Shown: positions 19,225 to 31,096 of the stretch, in pieces
How the letters are laid out: each line of letters begins with the position of its first letter
Numbering within the stretch: the first letter of the stretch is position 1
Source of the DNA: Parvibaculum indicum
GTDB lineage: Bacteria > Pseudomonadota > Alphaproteobacteria > Parvibaculales > Parvibaculaceae
Reading direction: 5' to 3'
DNA: 64,000 nt
Assembly (NCBI RefSeq): GCF_011762095.1
Contig: NZ_JAASQO010000002.1
Location: forward strand, 186,001-250,000
Position numbers and translations under genes: made by a program
The notes under the pieces: generated by a model
The model's input: the letters and a program-made list of their open reading frames with translations, nothing else
Told to the model about the DNA's origin: nothing
Databases searched by the model: none

Positions 19225-20067
19225 CATCGAGCCCATTTCGGGCGTCTCGTCCTCATCCGGCAGGGCGAGAAAATTGAGCGGCCCATGCCCCTGGCCGAAG
19301 CCCGGCGCGGTGCGGATCGCCTCATGCACATAGTCGCGCGCCGCCTCCACCGCCAGCACGATTTCCACGCCCTGCGACAGCAGCGCCGCGATGGCGGAGG
19401 CGAGCGCGCAGCCCGTGCCATGGGTGTGGCGCGTGTCGATGCGCGGGCTCGTCATCGTATGGATCGCCTCCTGCGTCGCCAGCACATCGGTGACGATCGC
19501 CCCTTCCAGATGGCCGCCCTTGATGAGGACCGCATCCGCGCCGAGACCGAGCAGCGCATCGGCCGCCGCCTTCTGGCCGTCCAGCGTCTTGATCTCGCGG
19601 CCCGTCAGCACTTCGGCTTCCGGCACGTTGGGCGTAAGCAGCGTGGCCATGGGAATGAGGACCTGGCGCATGGCGTCGACGGCGTTTTCCGCCAGCAGAC
19701 GCGCCCCGCCCTTGGCGATCATCACCGGGTCCACCACCAGCGACGCCTCCGCCGCGCCCGCCTCGATCTCGGCGGCCGTGCCCTCGATGATCTCCACGCC
19801 GTGCAACATGCCGGTCTTCACCGCATCCGCGCCGATGTCGGAAAGCACCGCCTTCATCTGGTCGCGCACGATCTGCGGCGGAACTTCGTGAATGCCGGTC
19901 ACGCCCAACGTGTTCTGCACGGTGACGGCGGTGATCGCCGTCATGGCAAAGCCGCCCATCATGGTCACGGCCTTGATGTCGGCCTGGATTCCGGCGCCGC
20001 CGCCCGAATCCGAACCGGCCACGATCAATACGCGGCCCTTCGGCTCGCCACTGGCGTCATTGGTCAT
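19213..20067 (-). CDS. thiD: Hydroxymethylpyrimidine/phosphomethylpyrimidine kinase ThiD
   Basis: Phosphorylates hydroxymethylpyrimidine and its monophosphate to give the pyrophosphate used by ThiE. The 284-residue ribokinase-fold protein has VAGSDSGGGAGIQADIKA near the N-terminus, MTAITAVTVQNTLGV, and the C-terminal anion hole HTHGTGCALASAI with the catalytic cysteine. It follows glmM by 47 bp on the same strand, so it could be transcribed with it. No riboswitch is visible in front of this gene, unlike thiC. Confidence 0.94.
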   Translation of the reverse strand: MTNDASGEPKGRVLIVAGSDSGGGAGIQADIKAVTMMGGFAMTAITAVTVQNTLGVTGIHEVPPQIVRDQMKAVLSDIGADAVKTGMLHGVEIIEGTAAEIEAGAAEASLVVDPVMIAKGGARLLAENAVDAMRQVLIPMATLLTPNVPEAEVLTGREIKTLDGQKAAADALLGLGADAVLIKGGHLEGAIVTDVLATQEAIHTMTSPRIDTRHTHGTGCALASAIAALLSQGVEIVLAVEAARDYVHEAIRTAPGFGQGHGPLNFLALPDEDETPEMGSMLRH

Positions 20068-20114
20068 ATCGCTGTTCCGGCGTTTACCGCCCGTATTCGG
20101 GCCTCAGGCGGCCC

Positions 20115-21461
20115 TCAAGCGGCGTTGGCTTCGATAGCCGACACAATATCGTTGACGACGGCGTTCACCAATCCCTCGTCATCGCATTCGCCCATTACGC
20201 GAATGAGCGGCTCCGTCCCGGATTTACGGATCACCAGCCGTCCGTTCTTCGCCAGCCGCGTCTCGCCTTCCCGGATCGCCTCCTTCACTTCCGCCTTGTT
20301 CAGCGGTTCGCCCTGCCGGAAGCGCACATTCCTGAGGATTTGCGGCACCGGGTCGAAGACATGGGCGAGTTCGCTCAGCGGCCTGCCCGTCGCCTTCAGC
20401 ACGGACAGCACCTGCAGCGCGGCAATCAGGCCGTCGCCCGTGGTGGAGAAATCCTTGAGCACGATATGGCCGGACTGCTCGCCGCCCACATTGAAGCCGT
20501 GCTGGCGCATATATTCGACCACATAGCGGTCGCCCACCTGCGTGCGATGGAGCGACAGGTCGATGGATTTCAGGAATCGCTCAAGCCCCAGATTGGACAT
20601 CACCGTCGCCACCACGCCCGGCGCGGAGAGCGTGCCCATTTCCTTCCAGTGGCGCGCGACGAGCCCCATGATCTGGTCGCCGTCGATCACCCGGCCGGTC
20701 TCGTCGGCGATGATGACGCGGTCCGCATCGCCGTCGAGCGCAATGCCGATATCGGCGCGGCGCTCGCGCACCACCTCGCACATGCGCTCGGTCGCGGTGG
20801 AGCCGCATTCGTCATTGATGTTGAAGCCGTTGGGCTCGGTCCCGACCGTCACCACTTCGGCGCCGAGTTCCCACAGCGCGGCGGGCGCGACCTTGTAGGC
20901 GGCGCCATTGGCGCAGTCGATCACGATGCGCAGGCCTTCGAGCGTGAGATCCTTCGGGAAGGTGTGCTTCACATGCTCGATATAGCGCGCTTGCGCATCG
21001 TCGATGCGCTTGGCCCGGCCCAGCTCGCGCGCATCGGCCAGATTGTCCTTCAGGCCGTTATCCATGTGGTACTCGATCTCGAGTTCCACCTCGTCGGACA
21101 GCTTGAAGCCGTCCGGTCCGAAAAGCTTGATGCCGTTATCCTCGAAGGAATTGTGCGAGGCGGAAATCATCACGCCGAGATCGGCGCGCAGGGAGCGCGT
21201 CATCATCGCGATGGCGGGCGTCGGCAGCGGGCCGAACAGGAAGACGTCCATGCCCATGGACGTGAAGCCTGCCGTCAGCGCCGGCTCCAGCATATAGCCC
21301 GACAGCCGCGTATCCTTGCCGATCACCACGCGGTGGCGGTGATCGCCGCGCCGGAACACGCGCCCCGCCGCCATGCCCACGCGCAGCGCGGTCTCGGCGG
21401 TCATCGTTCCCCTGTTGGCGGTTCCGCGGATGCCGTCGGTTCCGAAATATTTGCGCGACAT
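20115..21461 (-). CDS. glmM: Phosphoglucosamine mutase GlmM
   Basis: Interconverts glucosamine-6-phosphate and glucosamine-1-phosphate for peptidoglycan and lipopolysaccharide precursors. The 448-residue length is normal. It opens with [11 protein letters not shown], has the phosphoserine loop [15 protein letters not shown] (about residue 100), the metal loop ALDGDADR and the C-terminal [12 protein letters not shown] phosphate loop. The ATG at 21461 is chosen because [12 protein letters not shown] is the true N-terminus of the family; the frame is open upstream but carries unrelated sequence. folP lies upstream on the same strand, the standard ftsH-folP-glmM order of proteobacteria. Confidence 0.97.
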   Translation of the reverse strand: MSRKYFGTDGIRGTANRGTMTAETALRVGMAAGRVFRRGDHRHRVVIGKDTRLSGYMLEPALTAGFTSMGMDVFLFGPLPTPAIAMMTRSLRADLGVMISASHNSFEDNGIKLFGPDGFKLSDEVELEIEYHMDNGLKDNLADARELGRAKRIDDAQARYIEHVKHTFPKDLTLEGLRIVIDCANGAAYKVAPAALWELGAEVVTVGTEPNGFNINDECGSTATERMCEVVRERRADIGIALDGDADRVIIADETGRVIDGDQIMGLVARHWKEMGTLSAPGVVATVMSNLGLERFLKSIDLSLHRTQVGDRYVVEYMRQHGFNVGGEQSGHIVLKDFSTTGDGLIAALQVLSVLKATGRPLSELAHVFDPVPQILRNVRFRQGEPLNKAEVKEAIREGETRLAKNGRLVIRKSGTEPLIRVMGECDDEGLVNAVVNDIVSAIEANAA

Positions 21462-21700
21462 GAAGGTCCTCGATGCGTCTCGATGCGGCTGCGTTACACG
21501 CCCATTGCGACAAATCGGCGGCGTCCCGATTGAAAGCCGCTCCCCGGGCTGTCCCCTCCGGACGGATCGACCGAAAGGCGGAGAACGGATTTCCCGGTCG
21601 GCCGAAATCCCGAAACAGGATTCCCCGACCGGCATCCGCTCTCGTAGCAAATATAGGGCCGCCGGCCTGCAACGCAGTTAACGATTTCTTGCCGTTTCTT

Positions 21701-22519
21701 TCAGTGTGGAGGCTTTCCGGCCTCATGCGCGGCCAGCACCTTCAGCGCATCCAGCAGCGGCGCGGGCTCATGCGTGCGGATCATGTCCGCCCCGCCCTGC
21801 GCGGCCAGCACTTCCGCCGCCAGCGTCGCCGCCGCCGCCTCGCCCGGCACCCGGCCCGTCACCTTGCGCAGGAAGCTCTTGCGCGACACCGAAATCAGCA
21901 CCGGCAGGCCGAAACGGGCCCTGATCTCTCCGAACCGCGCCAGCACCGAAAAGGAGGTCTCGGGCGCGGACCCCAGAAAGAAGCCCATGCCGGGGTCGAG
22001 CACCACGCGCTCGGGCGCGATCCCGGCGCGGGAGAACGCCTCCAGCCGTGCCTCGAAAAAGCGGCAGATATGCTCGATCATGTCGCCTTCCGGCGCCGCG
22101 CGGCGGTCGGCGGTTCCCCGCCCCTGCACCGAATGCATGACGATGAGGCCGCAAGAGGCATCCGCCAGCCGGGGATAGAGGCTTTCATCGGGAAAGCCCT
22201 GAATGTCGTTGAGCCAGGCCACGCCGCGCTCCAGCGCGTAGACCTGCGTTTCGGGCTGGAAACTGTCGACGGAGATTTCCGCCCCCGCCTCGCCCAGCGC
22301 ATCGAGCACCGGCGCGATCCGGCGGATTTCCTCTTCCGCGCTCACCGGCTTTGCATCCGGATTGGACGAGGCCGGCCCGATATCGAGCAGGTCCGCCCCC
22401 GCCGAAAGCAGCTCCCGCCCATGCGCGATGGCCGCGTCGGGCTCGAAATACCTGCCGCCGTCGGAAAAGGAATCCGGCGTGACGTTGAGAATGCCGAGAA
22501 TTTTGGGGCGTCTGATCAT
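21701..22519 (-). CDS. folP: Dihydropteroate synthase FolP
   Basis: Condenses p-aminobenzoate with hydroxymethyl-dihydropterin pyrophosphate in folate synthesis; the target of sulfonamides. The 272-residue TIM barrel has the signatures ILGILNVTPDSFSDGG, GADLLDIGPASSNP and LDPGMGFFLG, plus SVSRKSFLRKVTG near the end. In the second signature GGES is replaced by GPAS, a variant I have seen in alphaproteobacteria but cannot check. The 3' neighbour is glmM, 240 bp away; the 5' neighbour on the chromosome is a VapBC-type pair instead of ftsH directly. Confidence 0.93.
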   Translation of the reverse strand: MIRRPKILGILNVTPDSFSDGGRYFEPDAAIAHGRELLSAGADLLDIGPASSNPDAKPVSAEEEIRRIAPVLDALGEAGAEISVDSFQPETQVYALERGVAWLNDIQGFPDESLYPRLADASCGLIVMHSVQGRGTADRRAAPEGDMIEHICRFFEARLEAFSRAGIAPERVVLDPGMGFFLGSAPETSFSVLARFGEIRARFGLPVLISVSRKSFLRKVTGRVPGEAAAATLAAEVLAAQGGADMIRTHEPAPLLDALKVLAAHEAGKPPH

Positions 22520-22609
22520 GCCCGGTTTCTAGCACAGTCCCGGCCGACGCCAATCGGCCGGGCATGAGCGCCCGGCGAAATCGTCCGCCCCAACTTGACG
22601 GCTTGCGGA

Positions 22610-22638
22610 ATGGATATACATTTAATTTGTATATCCAT
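22610..22638. promoter_or_regulatory. Operator-like inverted repeat before the vapBC pair
   Basis: Two perfect 11-base arms (ATGGATATACA and TGTATATCCAT) are separated by TTTAATT. The repeat starts 10 bases after TTGACG (22595-22600), overlaps the probable -10 region (TATACA or TTTAAT) and ends 13 bases before the antitoxin ATG. This fits autorepression by the AbrB-type antitoxin or the toxin-antitoxin complex. The stretch is strikingly AT-rich against its surroundings. Confidence 0.75.
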
Positions 22639-22651
22639 GGAGTTCGGAGCC

Positions 22652-22909
22652 ATGAAACTCGCAAAATGGGGCAACAGCCTGGCCATACGCCTGCCCGCCA
22701 GCATCGTCGCAGCGCTCGACCTGAAGGAAGGCGACGAGGTGGAAGTCCGCGTCGGCGACGGCGAGGGGTTCCTGATCCGGCGCGACATGAGCCGGGAGAC
22801 GGCCCTCAAAGAGCTGAAAGCGCTGCGGGGCCGGATCGGCCTGAAATTGCCCCGCAACCATCGTTTCGACCGGGCCGCCCTTCACGAGCGCAACCGAAAA
22901 GCTCAATGA
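22652..22909 (+). CDS. AbrB/MazE-type antitoxin (VapB-like)
   Basis: An 85-residue protein with an N-terminal SpoVT/AbrB swapped-hairpin domain: KLAKWGNSLAIRLPASIVAALDLKEGDEVEV is the full DNA-binding signature. The basic C-terminal half (RNHRFDRAALHERNRKAQ) is expected to bind and block the toxin. I chose the ATG at 22652, which follows CGGAGCC and begins at the domain; upstream in-frame ATGs fall inside the operator. Its stop overlaps the toxin start (ATGA), so the pair is translationally coupled. Confidence 0.85.
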   Translation: MKLAKWGNSLAIRLPASIVAALDLKEGDEVEVRVGDGEGFLIRRDMSRETALKELKALRGRIGLKLPRNHRFDRAALHERNRKAQ

Positions 22910-23310
22910 GCGGCATCTTTCTCGACACCAATATCATCGTTTATGCGCTCGCGCAGGACGAGCCGCGCAGCGACCGGGCCATTGAACTTCTGGCAAGCGG
23001 CGCCACGGTCAGCGTTCAGGTGCTCAACGAATTCGCATCGCTGTGCAGCTCGCCGAAATTCGGCCTTGGCTGGCCGAAGATCAGCGACGCGATAAACGTC
23101 ATTCGATCCCATTGCCGTATCGAAGATCTCACAATAGGGATGCATGAACGCGCGCTCGGCGTGGCGGAACGACACAAGTTCCATTTCTACGATGCGCTGA
23201 TTATCGCCGCGGCGCTGGAAACGGATTGCGACACGCTCTATTCGGAAGACATGCATGACGGCATGCGGATCGAAAAGGAGCTGGAAATCGTGAATCCGTT
23301 CCGGCGCTGA
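22906..23310 (+). CDS. PIN-domain toxin (VapC-like ribonuclease)
   Basis: A 134-residue PIN domain, typical length for VapC. The acidic metal-binding residues are in place: Asp in FLDTNIIVYAL (residue 7), Glu in VLNEFASLC (about 43), Asp in FYDALIIAAAL (about 99) and the terminal SEDMHDG. Such proteins cut RNA, often tRNA or rRNA, when released from the antitoxin. The ATG overlaps the antitoxin stop. The pair lies between ftsH and folP, on the opposite strand, in a place where most proteobacteria have the two housekeeping genes side by side. Confidence 0.87.
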   Translation: MSGIFLDTNIIVYALAQDEPRSDRAIELLASGATVSVQVLNEFASLCSSPKFGLGWPKISDAINVIRSHCRIEDLTIGMHERALGVAERHKFHFYDALIIAAALETDCDTLYSEDMHDGMRIEKELEIVNPFRR

Positions 23311-23327
23311 CGCTCCGCCCGCCCACG

Positions 23328-23350
23328 AAAAAGGGAGGCCGGAGCCTCCC
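23328..23350 (-). terminator. Rho-independent terminator after ftsH
   Basis: A 7-bp stem (GGGAGGC / GCCTCCC) with loop of 4 bases, followed on the minus strand by five T residues, 25 bp beyond the ftsH stop. It insulates ftsH from the VapC-like gene. Confidence 0.85.
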
Positions 23351-23374
23351 TCAATCATTCCAATTCGTCAGGGC

Positions 23375-25306
<1,932 letters not shown>

Positions 25307-25517
25307 CTCTCGGACCTTCCCTCGGCTGAACGCATACGATGTCAGCCTGTGTGCAGGCACCATGCCATGCGCGAAACGCGCGGGCCGGCGGCTTTTCGAC
25401 CTTTTCTAATCTAGTGACAAGATAGTGAACCCGAAAGGGTTTACCAAGAGCCGTCACCGTCGATTGTCTCGTGAAATGCTATCAGCGCAGCCGGTAACAA
25501 GACGTTATGAGACAGGC

Positions 25518-26840
25518 TTAACGAACCGGAATCGCGCGAAATTTCACCTTCCCCCGGCCAATTCCCACCGCCGCCTCGCCGAAAGGCGCGGCAATGAGAC
25601 GCTTACCGGCGAAAAGTGCCGGCATTGCGGCAAGCACCTGCGAGGGGACATCCGGCAGCGCCACCCCCGCCGCCCGCAGGGTTTTGAGCCCTTCGGGCCC
25701 CAGCAGATCCACCCGGTATCCGCCGCGCCGGGCCGGCGCCTCGCCCAGAAAAACGCGGAAACGCCCGTCCCAGACACCCTCGTCGCCCGGCGAAAGCGCG
25801 AGCGGGGCCGCGCCCCGCGCCGCCGCCAGCTCCCGCGTCACCGCGACATGGCGGCCCTTGTCGGCGAATTTGCAGCCCGACAGCGTCCGCCCCCGCCCGA
25901 GCCCGCCGGCCCGGACGGCGTCCAGGATCGCCCGCAGCGCCTCGTCGCGCGGCGGAAAGGCTCCGCCGCCGACCGTCCGGCCCAGCCGCGCCAGCACCCT
26001 GAGTGCGATTTCGTCGGGCGCCGCCGCCAACGCCTCGCGCTCGATCAGCGCGCTGCCCCAGTCGGTCTGGAGGCCATGGAGCGACATGAACCGCGCCGCC
26101 TCCCCGTCCAGCGCCTCGCGCGCCCGGGCCATGCGCTCGGCGGAGCGGGCAAGCGTGGCGGCATCGAGCCCGATCTCGGCCAATTGCGGCAGCGCGCGCC
26201 GCAGCCGGACCCGCTCATAACGCTCGTCCTCATTGCTGGGGTCCTGCGCGGGCGTGAGCCCCGCCTTCGCCACGCCGGCGGCAAGCCGTGCGCGCGGTAC
26301 GTCGAGCAGCGGCCTGAGTAGCCGCAATCGCGGCGCCTGCCCGTCATAATCGCGCGCGGCGGCCATGGCCGAGAGCCCGTCCACCCCGCTGCCGCGCGCC
26401 AGACGCAGCAGAAACGTCTCCGCCTGATCTTCCAGATGATGCGCAAGCAGCAGATCGCCGATGCCCGCCTTGCGGCAGGCCGCCGCCATCAGCGCGTAGC
26501 GCGCCTCGCGCGCCGCCGCCTGAATGCCGTGCGACGGCTTCTTGCCCTGCCATTTCAGAATGCGGTGGGAAACGCCGAGCGCGCGGGCCTGCGCACCGGC
26601 GCGGGCGGCTTCCTTCGCGGCTTCGGCGCGGAGCCCGTGATCGACGGTCAGCGCCAGCACCGAAGCGCCCTTGCGCCGCTTCGCCCAGCGCGCGGCGTGA
26701 AGGAGAAGCGCCAGCGAGTCGGGCCCGCCCGACAGCGCCACGGCAATGTTCCGGCCCGGCGAGAGCGCATTCAGCCTTTTGTCGAATTCGCTCTGGCGCA
26801 ATGCGCCTTCGCCGGACGAGGCCATGCCGCCGGTCAGCAC
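25518..26840 (-). CDS. tilS: tRNA(Ile)-lysidine synthase TilS
   Basis: Modifies C34 of the CAU-anticodon tRNA to lysidine, changing it to read AUA. The 440-residue protein has the PP-loop VALSGGPDSLALLLHAA near residue 35, LTVDHGLR, and HHLEDQAETFLLRLARGSG, all diagnostic, with the less conserved tRNA-binding C-terminal domain complete. The frame opens with GTG at 26840, overlapping the cpoB stop by 7 bp; an ATG at 26825 is the alternative start. It belongs to the tol-pal-cpoB-tilS-ftsH string typical of the group. Confidence 0.93.
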   Translation of the reverse strand: MLTGGMASSGEGALRQSEFDKRLNALSPGRNIAVALSGGPDSLALLLHAARWAKRRKGASVLALTVDHGLRAEAAKEAARAGAQARALGVSHRILKWQGKKPSHGIQAAAREARYALMAAACRKAGIGDLLLAHHLEDQAETFLLRLARGSGVDGLSAMAAARDYDGQAPRLRLLRPLLDVPRARLAAGVAKAGLTPAQDPSNEDERYERVRLRRALPQLAEIGLDAATLARSAERMARAREALDGEAARFMSLHGLQTDWGSALIEREALAAAPDEIALRVLARLGRTVGGGAFPPRDEALRAILDAVRAGGLGRGRTLSGCKFADKGRHVAVTRELAAARGAAPLALSPGDEGVWDGRFRVFLGEAPARRGGYRVDLLGPEGLKTLRAAGVALPDVPSQVLAAMPALFAGKRLIAAPFGEAAVGIGRGKVKFRAIPVR

Positions 26841-27793
26841 CCGGCCTTTTGCCGCTCCCGCTGGGCGCGAGCCACAATGGCCGGAGAGGCGTTGGGGAAC
26901 TTGTTGCCGAGTTCGCCGAAGACGGAACAGGCCGCGTCCTTCTGCCCGAGCACGATCATGGTCATGCCGAGCTTCAACAGGCTGTCCGGCGCCTTCTGGC
27001 TGGCCTTGTAGGTGGTGTAGCCGTTGAGAAAGGCGTCCGCCGCGTTCTTGTACTGGCCTTGCGCATAATAGGTCTCGCCCAGCCAGTATTGCGCATTGCC
27101 CGACAGCGTGTCGTTGGGATGCACCTTCAGGAATTGCTCGAAGGCGGAACGCGCTTCGCCGTAACGGCCCTGCTTCAGCAGGCCGCGCGCATATTCATAC
27201 TGCACTTCGGGCGTACCTTCCGGCAGCGACACGGAAGCCGATGCCGAAGACCCGCCGCCCGAGGCAGCGTTCCCGGCGGGCATCGTGCCCAGGACGCCAG
27301 AGGAATTACCAGGTGAGGAATTCCCGGAGGAGGCGCTTCCGGACGAGGAACTTTGGGGGCTCGTGGACATCGGCGCCGCCGCCCCGCCCGACGCACCCGA
27401 ACCGGCCCCGCCCTCGAGCTTGCTGAGGCGAAGATCCATATTCTGCTGAAGCTGCTGAAGCCGCTGGTCGCTCTGCTGCAAGCGGTGGCTCATCTCGTCG
27501 AGCTGTCCGGTCAGCCGGCGCACCTGATCTTCGAGCTGCAGGAGGCGGGACTGGGTATCGGCACTCGACCCGCCAATATCGCTCGTCGTCACCGCGCCCG
27601 GCGCGCTCGTACCGCCCGGCCTGCCATCCGTTGCGCCGGACCCGTTGCCGCCCTGATTCTGCCAGTCCAGCCAGTCGGGATTGTTTTCCTGCGCATGCAA
27701 TCCGCCGACGCCGATCGCCGCGGCCAGAAGAACGCCTGCTGCAAGGCCCCCCGCGAGCCTTTTCCGGGTCGGGGCCTTGGTGCCTTTGAGCAT
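26834..27793 (-). CDS. cpoB: Cell division coordinator CpoB (YbgF), Tol-Pal associated
   Basis: Periplasmic protein that links Tol-Pal action with peptidoglycan synthesis at division. The 319-residue product has a signal peptide (LAAGVLLAAAIGVGGLHA) after a basic start, a predicted coiled coil (LLQLEDQVRRLTGQLDEMSHRL and the Gln-rich repeat that follows, about 75-115), a Ser/Gly-rich linker of about 60 residues, and three C-terminal TPR-type repeats (YEYARGLLKQGRYGEARSAFE, AQYWLGETYYAQGQYKNAADAF). The ATG at 27793 has GAGG upstream. The low-complexity linker is longer than I would expect. Confidence 0.92.
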   Translation of the reverse strand: MLKGTKAPTRKRLAGGLAAGVLLAAAIGVGGLHAQENNPDWLDWQNQGGNGSGATDGRPGGTSAPGAVTTSDIGGSSADTQSRLLQLEDQVRRLTGQLDEMSHRLQQSDQRLQQLQQNMDLRLSKLEGGAGSGASGGAAAPMSTSPQSSSSGSASSGNSSPGNSSGVLGTMPAGNAASGGGSSASASVSLPEGTPEVQYEYARGLLKQGRYGEARSAFEQFLKVHPNDTLSGNAQYWLGETYYAQGQYKNAADAFLNGYTTYKASQKAPDSLLKLGMTMIVLGQKDAACSVFGELGNKFPNASPAIVARAQRERQKAGC

Positions 27794-27959
27794 ATTGTCC
27801 TCAATACCGGTATCGAATCCGATCAGCGCCATCCTAGCGCCAAACAAGACGAAATTTGGGCGGTTTTCACGGCAAGTGCAAACCGCTTGTCCGAAAAGCA
27901 GCGTGCCCCCATGCGAGAGATCGCAAGGGGGCACGCATGTCGCGAGACCGAAAAAACGG

Positions 27960-28472
27960 TCAGCTCGTGGCGCCGCTCGTCACGACGGTGACCGACCGGC
28001 GGTTCTGCGCCCAGCAGGTCTCGGTGCTGTCGAGGCAGACCGGACGTTCCTTGCCATACGAGATGGTGCTGAGGCGGGACGCCGGAACGCCCAGGCTGAC
28101 GAGATAGTCTTTCACCGCATTGGCGCGGCGCGACCCCAGACCGAGATTGTAGTCGCGCGTACCGCGTTCGTCGGCATGGCCTTCGACCGTGAAGGCCAGG
28201 TTCGGATAGGTCTTCATCCATGCGGCCTGACGCTGCAGGGTCGCACGGGCTTCGCTATCCAGCGTGGACTTGTCGGTGTCGAAGAACACGCGATCGCCGA
28301 CATTGGTCACCAGATCTTCCTGGCTGCCGGGCGTAACGGTGCTCGCCGCGCCGCTGTCGATAGAGGTGGAGGGAGCGGGGGCAGCTTCTTCGTCCGTGGA
28401 GCTGCAAGCAGCCACGATAAGCATAGCGGCGGCCGCAACAGCGAACCGCAGGCCAACTTTGGGGGACTTCAT
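27960..28472 (-). CDS. pal: Peptidoglycan-associated lipoprotein Pal
   Basis: Outer-membrane lipoprotein that binds peptidoglycan and TolB. The 170-residue precursor has a lipoprotein signal ending LIVAAC (lipobox, Cys about residue 23), a short linker, and an OmpA-like domain with RVFFDTDKSTLDSEARATLQ, FTVEGHADERGTRDYNLGLGSRRANAV and RLSTISYGKERP, containing the diaminopimelate-binding Asp and Arg. AAGGAG lies upstream of the ATG at 28472. The 350-bp gap from tolB holds a likely promoter of its own. Confidence 0.97.
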   Translation of the reverse strand: MKSPKVGLRFAVAAAAMLIVAACSSTDEEAAPAPSTSIDSGAASTVTPGSQEDLVTNVGDRVFFDTDKSTLDSEARATLQRQAAWMKTYPNLAFTVEGHADERGTRDYNLGLGSRRANAVKDYLVSLGVPASRLSTISYGKERPVCLDSTETCWAQNRRSVTVVTSGATS

Positions 28473-28682
28473 TGAGGTAATCTCCTTGTGATCTCTGGCG
28501 GCCATGGCGCCTCAGCGCTCGAATTCGCGGGCGCCTCGATGAACGATCCGTTGCCGGTGGCCCGTAATATTCGCCGGCAACATTTCTCTGACATCCGCCC
28601 GTCTCTTATGGCTCCCGCCGCAGGACCGCAAGGCCTGCCGTTTGCCCGAGACCGGCGCTGTGGGTTGCTGTACCGCCACATA

Positions 28683-28711
28683 ACATTATCCGCACCCTGA
28701 CTAATCCGCAA
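28683..28711 (-). promoter_or_regulatory. Predicted promoter for pal
   Basis: On the minus strand TTGCGG (28706-28711) and TAATGT (28683-28688) are 17 bases apart, a good sigma-70 type spacing, about 210 bp before the pal ATG. The 28473-28822 gap otherwise shows no gene or conserved RNA that I recognise. Confidence 0.45.
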
Positions 28712-28822
28712 GGAACATCCTTCAGATTGTCGCTTCGGGGTACCGCCTAGTGACATTTTTACACCAACCCTTCATCCCGCCGGAAAGGCGGCGATGAATT
28801 TCGAATTCCGTTTCCCGCCCCG

Positions 28823-30181
28823 CTATTGAAGCCGGGGCGACCAGGCCGGGTCGGACCCGAAACCCGTCGTCGGTACCGGCCTCTCATTGTAGCCGGTCAC
28901 ATCGACCGACCACAGATTGGGTCCGCCCTGCGCCCCGCGCGTCTCGCGGAAGAACATGATGACGCGGCCGTTCGGCGACCATGTCGGCGCCTCGTTGTGA
29001 TAGCCCTCCGTCAGCACGCGCTCGCCGGAGCCGTCGGGCTTCATCACGCCGATCACGAAACGGCCGGACGCCATTTTGGTGAAGGCGATGAGATCGCCGC
29101 GCGGCGACCAGACCGGCGTGGCGTAGCGCCCCGTGCCGAAGCTGATGCGGCGCTGGTTCGTACCGTCCGAATTCATCACGTAGAGCTGTTGCGACCCGCC
29201 GCGGTCGGATTCGAAGACGACCTGATTACCGTCCGGCGAATAGCTGGGCGAGGTGTCGATCGCCGCGGTATCGGTGAGCTTCGTCACCCGTCGGCTGCGC
29301 AGATCCATCGTGTAGATGTCGGCATTGCCGCCGCGCTGCAGGCTCATGATGATCCGCTGCCCGTCCGGCGAGAAGCGCGGCGCATAGGTCATGCCCGGAA
29401 AATCGCCCACCGCCTCCTGCTGGCCGGTCTCGATATCGAGGATGAAGACGCGGGGATTGTTGTTCCGATAGGACAGATAGGTGATTTCCTGCGAGTTCGG
29501 GCTGAAGCGCGGCGTCAGCACCATATAGCTGCCATTGGTCAGCATCCGCGGATTGTGACCGTCCTGGTCCATGATGGCGAGCCGCTTCACGCGCTTGTTC
29601 TTCGGCCCCGACTCCGCGACATAGACGATCCGCGTATCGAAATAGCCTTCCTCGCCCGTCAGCCGCTTGTAGATCGCATCGGAAATGAGATGCGCCACGC
29701 GCCGCCAATTGTCGGGGCTGGTGAAGAACTGAAGCCCGGTGAGCTGCTGCTCGCCCAGAACGTCCCAGAGCCGGAACTCGACCCGCAGCCGCCCGTCCGT
29801 TTCCGTCGTCGCCTTGCCGGTCACCAGCGCCTGCGCATTGATGATGCGCCAGTCGCCGAAACGCGGCTGGACGTTGATCGCGCCGATCTGCTGGATGAAG
29901 GAGCGCTGCGGCAGAGGCCGGAAAAGGCCCGACCGCTCCAGATCGTTGGACACGACGGAGGCGATATCCGATCCGACCGACTTGTCGTTCTCGGTCTCGC
30001 CCATGAAATTCGTGATGGCGATGGGCAGCGGATCGACATTGCCCTGCGTGATGTCGATCTGCAGCGCGGCCCGCGCGGGCGCCGCCGCCATCGCGGCACA
30101 CAGGACGACCAGACAGACGGCAAGCATCCTGCCGAGCCCCCCGGCTGCCGCCGCGACCGAAGCCTTCGATTTCATCGTCAT
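28823..30181 (-). CDS. tolB: Tol-Pal system beta-propeller protein TolB
   Basis: Periplasmic protein that couples the inner-membrane TolQRA motor to Pal. The sequence has a signal peptide ([19 protein letters not shown]), an N-terminal TolB domain ([22 protein letters not shown]), and repeated beta-propeller blades with the SPDG motifs ([55 protein letters not shown]). Three in-frame ATGs are possible: 30199, 30181 and 30175; 30181 is chosen because AAGGA lies 6 bases upstream. tolA ends a few bases before it. Confidence 0.96.
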   Translation of the reverse strand: MTMKSKASVAAAAGGLGRMLAVCLVVLCAAMAAAPARAALQIDITQGNVDPLPIAITNFMGETENDKSVGSDIASVVSNDLERSGLFRPLPQRSFIQQIGAINVQPRFGDWRIINAQALVTGKATTETDGRLRVEFRLWDVLGEQQLTGLQFFTSPDNWRRVAHLISDAIYKRLTGEEGYFDTRIVYVAESGPKNKRVKRLAIMDQDGHNPRMLTNGSYMVLTPRFSPNSQEITYLSYRNNNPRVFILDIETGQQEAVGDFPGMTYAPRFSPDGQRIIMSLQRGGNADIYTMDLRSRRVTKLTDTAAIDTSPSYSPDGNQVVFESDRGGSQQLYVMNSDGTNQRRISFGTGRYATPVWSPRGDLIAFTKMASGRFVIGVMKPDGSGERVLTEGYHNEAPTWSPNGRVIMFFRETRGAQGGPNLWSVDVTGYNERPVPTTGFGSDPAWSPRLQ

Positions 30182-30203
30182 CACGCTTCCTTTACCCATG
30201 CTG

Positions 30204-31088
30204 CTACCCGCCTAGCATCTGTCTTGGATCGAATGTCAGATCGATTTCGCGCCAGCTATTGTATTTGTCCGCCGGCATCTTGAAGGGCTGGCAGAGCCTG
30301 ATCGCGCGCAAGGCGGCATCCGCAGCCGCGCGATAGGTCGTCCCGCCCGTAATCAGTTTCGTCCGGTCCATCAGTTCCGGCGGCTGCGCCAGCGACCCGT
30401 CCGGGCTGAGATAGACCTTGATCTTCACCACCAGCTTCTCCGCGCCCGCCGCGCCCGCCGGCACCGTCCAGCATTTGGCCATCTGCACCTTGAAGGCGTC
30501 GAGTTCCGACATGGTCAGCGGCAGGTCCGGATCGTCCGTCCGGGGCGCATCCACCTGCGCCTCGGACTGCTGTTGCGGCTGCTTGGGTGCATTGTCCTCG
30601 GGCATCTTGTTCAACAGGGCCGCCAGCCGGTTCGGATCGAAGCTCTTCTTCTTTTCCGCCGGGGCGGATTTCTGAGCCTTCTTTTCCGGTTTCGGCTTCG
30701 GCTTGGGTTTCTCCTTCGGCGCGGGCTTCGGTTCCTTCTTCGCTTCCTTGGTCGGCAAGGGCTCGGCCCTGGGTTCCGGCTTGGCCTCGGCTTTCGCCTG
30801 CTGCGTCGCTTTGGGCGCGGGCGGCGCCGGGGTCGGCTCCGGCTTCGGTTCGCTCTTGGTTTCAGGCCTTTCGGGCGCCGGCGGCTTCGGCGTCTCCTTC
30901 GGCTTTTCCACCTTCTTTTCCGTCTTCGTCTGGCGCTTCATATTGGTGAACTCGTCGATCGTGACGAGATCCACCGGCAAGGCGCGCGTCTCCACGGACG
31001 GCAGTTCGTCCGGCGAAGGAAGAACCACGATTGCCAGGCCGAGGATGGCGACATGCATCCCGACGGAATAGAGAAGCGAACTGCGCAT
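30204..31088 (-). CDS. tolA: Cell envelope integrity protein TolA
   Basis: Inner-membrane protein that spans the periplasm and transmits force from TolQR. The 294-residue product has one N-terminal membrane helix ([20 protein letters not shown]), a long Lys/Pro/Glu-rich middle domain (about 55-160) of low complexity that should be extended or helical, and a C-terminal domain ([25 protein letters not shown] ... [15 protein letters not shown]) with the two cysteines usual for TolA domain III. It lies 8 bp after tolR on the same strand. Confidence 0.92.
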   Translation of the reverse strand: MRSSLLYSVGMHVAILGLAIVVLPSPDELPSVETRALPVDLVTIDEFTNMKRQTKTEKKVEKPKETPKPPAPERPETKSEPKPEPTPAPPAPKATQQAKAEAKPEPRAEPLPTKEAKKEPKPAPKEKPKPKPKPEKKAQKSAPAEKKKSFDPNRLAALLNKMPEDNAPKQPQQQSEAQVDAPRTDDPDLPLTMSELDAFKVQMAKCWTVPAGAAGAEKLVVKIKVYLSPDGSLAQPPELMDRTKLITGGTTYRAAADAALRAIRLCQPFKMPADKYNSWREIDLTFDPRQMLGG

Positions 31089-31096
31089 TCCCTGAG

